Origin: Clonostachys chloroleuca
Taxonomy: Eukaryota; Ascomycota; Sordariomycetes; Hypocreales; Bionectriaceae
Length of the DNA stretch: 64,000 bases
Reading direction: 5' to 3'
Assembly: GCA_037952775.1 (NCBI GenBank)
Contig: JBANAY010000003.1
Location: forward strand, 6,510,001-6,574,000
Position numbers and translations under genes: made by a program. The notes beneath the pieces were generated by a model. The model saw nothing but the letters and a program-made list of their open reading frames with translations. It was not told where the DNA came from and searched no databases. Positions 58,869 through 64,000 of the stretch are shown in pieces (position 1 is the stretch's first letter; every line of letters starts with the position of its first letter).

Positions 58869-60015
58869 TTAGTTTCGAACGGCGCACTTGTTGTTCCTGC
58901 AGGTCAGGTCGTCGGAGCAGTCATCGGCAGTCGAGCAGGTTGCTCCTTTGATGCAGATGGTAGGTCAGTCTTCCTGTCATTAAACAAATTCATTAACGGT
59001 GAAAGAGATTACTCACCGAGACAGTGGCCTGCCCACTTGCAGTTAACAGTGGCAGAAGGCGCGGCAGCGCTCGTGGCAGTAGGGGTAGAACCGGAGCCTC
59101 CACTGCCAATCTTGCTGACCAGCTTATCACCGAGGTTCTTGATGCTGCTATGGAATTCGTCAAAGCTGCCAGCAGTCCAGTTAGCACCCTTTGCACCAGG
59201 GACGGCATCCTTGCCGGTAAAACCAATGTAGAGGACATCATAGTCGTTGTGGCTTGATCCATCTTCATCCCTGCCGCTCATCTTCTGGCCATAGCAAGCC
59301 GTGGCGAGCGAAAGAGAAACCTCACCAACACTAGGGCGAGGACCATTGTCCGCATTCTCATCACCCCAAACACCATAGAACTGTATCAGAGCACACGTTA
59401 ATTTCTGCAATTATGAGCAGGTTATGAATGGCTTTACCATCTTGTCGCCGCACACAACAGCCATGACACTGGCCATCTCCATACCGTACTCCGAAGGTTC
59501 AAAAGTAGGGAAGCCCTTGCCGTTCTCGCCACTATTTCCGAAAACGACGTAAGGGTGGATGTGAGGGTTCAGGTCGCTAATTCCGGCATTGTAAGAAGCG
59601 ATGGTCAGCCTGGCTGAGGTTCTTGACTGAGTCTGCGAGGTGTCGCCGCAGCGAGTATCGCCGTTGATGGGGGCCTGAGTGCCATCGCAGTCCACATCCA
59701 TGTTGGAGAACATTCCCGAACTCTTGGTGCCGGTGCTGGGACCCGCGAGGTAGATGATGCCACTATCTGCCATGTGATCTCCGCAGTAGGATATGTCTAC
59801 ATGTATGGGGTTAGATAAGTCGCTGTCTGATCTTTTAAGCGTTACAACATACCTGGGCCACCGAATTCATCATTATAGAACCCGGAAGAGAGCTTATTGT
59901 CACATTTGCCTTTTGACTTGACATCGTTGTAGAATTGTCTGACGTTAGCAGGGACATCGAGTCCAAGTGCGCCGGGCAAGGCCGTGAACAAAAGCGCGGG
60001 GATGAGAAGAGACAT
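58869..60015 (-). CDS. Secreted GH75 chitosanase with cysteine-rich C-terminal module
   Basis: Four exons (59853-60015, 59438-59796, 59017-59380, 58869-58945) give 320 residues, introns 56-71 nt. A signal peptide (MSLLIPALLFTALPGALG) is followed by the GH75 domain: SYCGDH, MDVDCDG, IHPYVVFGN, MEMASVMAVVCGDKM, FYGVWGDEN, DVLYIGFTGKDAVPG. These fungal enzymes hydrolyse partly deacetylated chitin outside the cell. After an Ala/Ser/Thr linker the C-terminus is a 30-residue cysteine-rich tail beginning CKWAGHC and including STADDCSDDLTC, split by the last intron right after GHCL. The tail is common on secreted fungal proteins and may aid binding or stability. The last acceptor was chosen by phase. 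Confidence 0.88.
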
Positions 60016-62923
60016 CGTGATAATTTTAAAGAAAGAGCGTATGGAGGATGATAATTGTAGACCAACGAACGTCACTGCAGGAAAGGAAAATGGTGTGAGG
60101 ACTGGCGATCTTTTAAAGGAATGAGAAGAATAGAAAGGCTCATATAGATGCAACAATCGGTTACGTACCGTCTCGCCCAGGAATCGTACACCAGCCAATT
60201 GTGTAGTTGCCTGTAGGAGGCGTGTTTCGAAACAGGCTTCAATTCTCTTTTATCTATTAGTGTCACGTGACACTCTGTAGGAAGCCTACAAGCTTCTACT
60301 AGCCTAGCTTAGTATATTTACTTCCTCTCTCCCTCTTTAATTAATTGATATTATATAAAATCTATAAATAAAGCTCTGTTATATATAGCCTAATCTTACT
60401 GGTTGATGGTATATTAATAATAATTTATCTCTCTCTCATTCCCTTCGCTGCCGCTCGGTTCATTACAATTAGACGCTTTCCTTTCTGGGGGCCCATGTCT
60501 AGAACAATATACTTCTTGCTAAAAACAATCCTAAACGGACCGCGTGTGGGCGACAACCGACGGTCAGGTGCATTGATTTATGGTTAGCTGAACCCTGGTG
60601 CTGGGCTACTCCTGAAGGATCAAATTGCTCGGCACTACCGACAGAGATCAACTTGGCGAGACGACGAGGAAAGCATTGTAGGAAACACCAGAAAATAGAA
60701 GTCAGAGTATTGCTACATAGAATCACGATATTATAAAGAGATGAAACATCCATAGACCCAACACCTATTTACTGATTAGACTCTCCATGACCAGGAACAC
60801 AACAGTTACCGGCGTCAGCCTCGCCGGTGTCGCCCGTGTGGAGAGCTGATCGAAACCAGCTTGTTTCAAATACATCCCGACGTGCCGATTTCCGAGTTTT
60901 GCCAAGATATCTTTAGGGTGCAACGACTCAGGCAGTCCCTTATGAACAGCCCGCATCTAAATCTGAGAAATCATCAGCAGACACTTGATCTGCCTAGGTT
61001 CTTTTGGCCATACACATGTTCAGCACCGTGATATTGAGGTGAGACGAGCAGACATAACGACACAGATTGGCTCTACGTCGACAGAGCTCGGACATCTTTT
61101 GGGAAGGTAATTACCTCGTATTTTAGATCAAGTTCAGTATCATTCCTCATTCTCCTTCCACCTTAAAAATAGAAACTTTCATAATTCCGTCTCATGCCTG
61201 TCTGTGCTTTCGAAATAGAAGGAAATATATATGGATCAAATTCATTTATGCATACTCTTAGCCCACCGCCGCGGCCGTTTTGCTTAATCTGAGATCAGAA
61301 TTGGACCACTAACTAAATTCTTCCGGTCCCAGGAATCCATGTGCATCATCATGCAGACCTTCAGAGAACATTGCCTATCATGGAAGTGGCGTGACCAAAA
61401 CCATCTGGTTCGGTATTCCACGGCAACCAAATGCTTCTCAAGCTCCTCAGCAGCCCTTAAATGTGCATCTTGTATCTGGCTAAAGAAACTTGGGACAGGC
61501 TAAACGTTATCGAGTATTGCAACGCCGGCTAACGTGTTTAGTGGGAGGTATTTGATTTCCAGATCAAGCAGCAACTTTATCACGAATATTTAGAGCAGTC
61601 GACACCAACCCTCGAACATTCACCACAAATACCAAGCCAAATATAGTTACCACCAGAATGTGCTAGCTAGATTTTGAACCAATCTCTTAACCACTGTAGT
61701 AGGCTGTGGGTCTGTATGCGTCCGATATTTTATCTAAATCTAATCGTTGGGGTACGTGGGCATTTTGTGCTGCCGAAAGACGACATCGGCAGTGCAGCTG
61801 CTCGAGGATCTTGCAAGCTCGACCGACTGGCGATACGAGTGTGCTTAGCGTTTACGGCGCCTAACCCCAGGTCTGGGAACCCCATGATAGTGAACGGCAG
61901 ATTCAGGGGTTTTCGCAACAGACTGGAGTTGTCAACGAGGTGTGTCGTCACGGAAGTTGAGTTTCCCTGACCGAACTTTGACAGACTCGTCTTGACATCA
62001 GCGGTTGAAATTGGAAACAAGTTGGAACAGGTCTGACGGCTGCGGCAGTGACTTTGACTTCCTTTCCAGAGCCCAATCACAAGGACAGACTTCGACTTGC
62101 CGTCAAATTCGCAACTAGCGTGGTTCAACTGCGAAACGCACCGTACCCCAAGCAAACATTCACCGCTGACGATTTTAATATATATAAACAAATTAAAATC
62201 ATGAAACTGTCTTCGTCAATAACGGAGCACGAAATACTTTCAGCACAAACGCCCCACCATTGGGCCACCCTTGAGGATAAAGTCTTGCTTGCTCTTGAGT
62301 TTTTGTCGATGAAGGTACTTGTCGGCGTATTCAATCTAGCACTAGACGAGTAAATTTCACAGTGAGGGACATTTGAGGGAAGGTTAAATGTTAAATACAG
62401 CACAGCTTTTTCTTCCTCGATCCAATGATAAGGGTCTTGACCCCTTCAGCACAATTGTTTGGCGCCTGGGCGTGGAGCTGTATCGATGGCATGGCAATGA
62501 GATGGCTTAGGCATTCGAAGAAGCATGTATCCAGCACAGACATTTTTTCACCGCTCGAAGAACCTGAGCTTGTTGTCACTTTGGACAAGTGGCTATGGCA
62601 GGGGTGGTTCAGATCAGATGGTCCCTTGCATTGTTCGACTCAGTTGGCGGTCAACGGAAGAGTCCATAACCCCTGTTGGAATATTGGCCAAGTCAAGCCT
62701 AATATCCAGCTGGGCGCGTATCTATGTGTAACAAAATCAACAAGTCAGCGACCGTATCGGGATTGGCCTGTCCAGCTCAGCCGCCCCTCCTGCATTTGTG
62801 CCTTAGGTAGGTATTGAGTGACAAAATGATTCTGCAGCTTTTATTGCTAGAAAAGGCACGGCGATCAAGACACCGGCCATTTCGCCAACCATATCGAAAT
62901 AACACACAACTACGCCGTTCCTC
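60016..62923. other. Large intergenic region
   Basis: 2.9 kb with no credible gene. Holds a very AT-rich stretch (60300-60440) and several short chance frames. The last part is the promoter of the HET gene. Confidence 0.55.
60300..60440. other. Strongly AT-rich stretch, possible mutated repeat relic
   Basis: A 140 bp block dominated by TAATTAATT, TATATAAAAT and TATATATAG-type sequence, followed by a pyrimidine-rich CT stretch. This composition is what repeat-induced point mutation leaves behind, but no source element can be named. Confidence 0.4.
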
Positions 62924-64000
62924 ATGCGCCTCATCAATGTGCGCAACTACCATCTTGAGACCTTCTTGGGCTCAAATATCCCTCCCTACGCGATCCTTTC
63001 TCACACCTGGGGTCAAAATGAAATCACATTCGAGCAGATGCCGCTCCAGGTGCCCCCTGCGGTAGCAGACACCTACCCAGACGAGGACCTGGAAGGCGGT
63101 TACATGAAGATCATCTATGCCTGCAAGCAGGCTCTGTCTGATGGCCTAAATTACGCCTGGATAGATACGTGCTGTATCGACAAGTCCAGCAGTGCAGAAT
63201 TGACGGAGGCTATCAACTCAATGTTTCAGTGGTACCATCAGGCAGCAGTTTGCTACGCCTACCTCTCGATATCGAAAACGACAATCGCCTCCACGGCATG
63301 ATGATCTCGCATGGAATAGAGAGAAGCAAGTGGTTCAGTCGAGGTTGGACCCTCCAAGAGCTTCTTGCACCTATGAAGCTTCAATTCTTCATCCGAGGGT
63401 GGAGGTATGTTGGCACCGTCGATGAGCTTCAAGACATAATCGAAGAACGAACTGGGATAGAGAGGATGTATTTGACAAAGGACTTGTCACCTCTCATGTG
63501 TCGCCACGCCAGCGTCGCCACGAGAATGAGCTGGGCTGCAGGCCGTCGGACGACCCGGCTTGAAGACCAAGCCTACTGCCTCCTCGGAATTTTCGATGTC
63601 AACATGCCTTTGCTTTACGGAGAGGGCGAAAAGGCTTTCATCCGACTACAGGAGGAGATCATGAAGTCCTCTGATGATGAGACTATCCTTGCATGGAATT
63701 GGAGGACTGGATCGAGAACGGTTGGCCAAAGTGTTCATGGCTACTTGGCAATGTCACCAATGTGCTTTTACGACTGCCAAGATCTGCGTCCTTGGCCCAG
63801 CAGTGGAGGGGAGGCGAACTTCTCGGTGACGAACAGAGGCCTTCAGGTCAGTCTGCCCATAATCCACAGGGGTGGAGATAGGTACGATGCCATTCTCAGG
63901 TGCAATAGGTCGATGGACATCGACCGAGCAGTGACTTTGCCTTTGGTGAAACTGGGGACCGGCCACGGAGGGCTATTGAATCGAGTTCCGTACTTCTCCC
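62924..64000 (+). CDS. HET-domain (heterokaryon incompatibility-type) protein, partial, one frame interruption
   Basis: The ATG at 62924 begins the canonical HET domain start MRLINV, then YAILSHTWG, an acidic EITFEQM segment, KIIYACKQAL, YAWIDTCCIDKSSSAELTEAINSM and CYAYLS. Near 63268 the reading moves to the next frame, where the domain continues with SKWFSRGWTLQELLAP, the SVATRMSWAAGRRTTRLEDQAYCLLGIF signature and LLYGEGEKAF, and is still open at the window end. One missing base near the TCGATATCG at 63265-63272 explains it. Downstream partners (often ankyrin or NACHT) are beyond the window. HET-domain proteins trigger cell death when incompatible strains fuse. Allele break or sequencing error cannot be separated here. 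Confidence 0.82.

Noticed and set aside
1..64000. CRISPR arrays, prophage or insertion sequences
   Set aside because: Spliced genes and fungal families show eukaryotic nuclear DNA; no regularly spaced direct repeats were seen.

Overview
This window is nuclear DNA of a filamentous ascomycete (Pezizomycotina, probably a Sordariomycete). The evidence is short 48-125 nt introns with GT(A/G)(A/C)G(T/C)-type donors and CTAAC-like branch points, and typical fungal families: Zn2Cys6 and bZIP regulators, HET and NACHT proteins, PTH11-like receptors, GH43 and GH75 secreted enzymes. Gene boundaries below were rebuilt by hand from splice signals. For the spliced genes with no frameshift, the summed exons give whole numbers of codons. 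No phage, plasmid, CRISPR array or intact transposon is visible.

Layout. 1-4.9 kb: the 5' part of an unknown minus-strand gene, a long gene-poor stretch and a broken 2EXR-family gene. 5.0-13.8 kb: a compact group of a Zn2Cys6 regulator, a divergent MFS sugar transporter, a polyol dehydrogenase close to L-arabinitol/galactitol dehydrogenases, and a divergent zinc alcohol dehydrogenase, which together look like a polyol or pentose utilisation cluster. 16.3-23 kb: a flavin monooxygenase with an N-terminal NTF2-like region, an unusual protein with five Cys/Trp modules, and a PTH11-like membrane protein. 25.9-39.9 kb: an F-box/ankyrin gene with an in-frame stop, a conserved membrane protein, a small NACHT gene and a giant NACHT-ankyrin gene. 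40-46.6 kb: an alpha/beta hydrolase, a secreted GH43 enzyme and an F-box protein. 47-57.9 kb: a PEP-mutase/isocitrate-lyase family enzyme, a frameshifted conserved protein, a second PTH11-like protein, a 3-ketodihydrosphingosine reductase, a SnoaL-like protein, a bZIP regulator and an unknown protein. 58.9-64 kb: a secreted GH75 chitosanase with a cysteine-rich tail and, running off the end, a HET-domain gene.

Two points deserve attention. First, the protein at 18791-21100 carries five copies of a C-x(19-27)-CxxC-x(26-29)-C module, each with a Trp-aromatic pair, behind a perfect-period 39-bp minisatellite; I do not recognise a named domain for it. Second, three genes are each broken by two apparent single-base losses, and all six map to C or G runs of 4-5 bases. 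This is more easily explained by systematic homopolymer under-calling in the assembly than by six separate mutations, so those genes may be intact in the organism.
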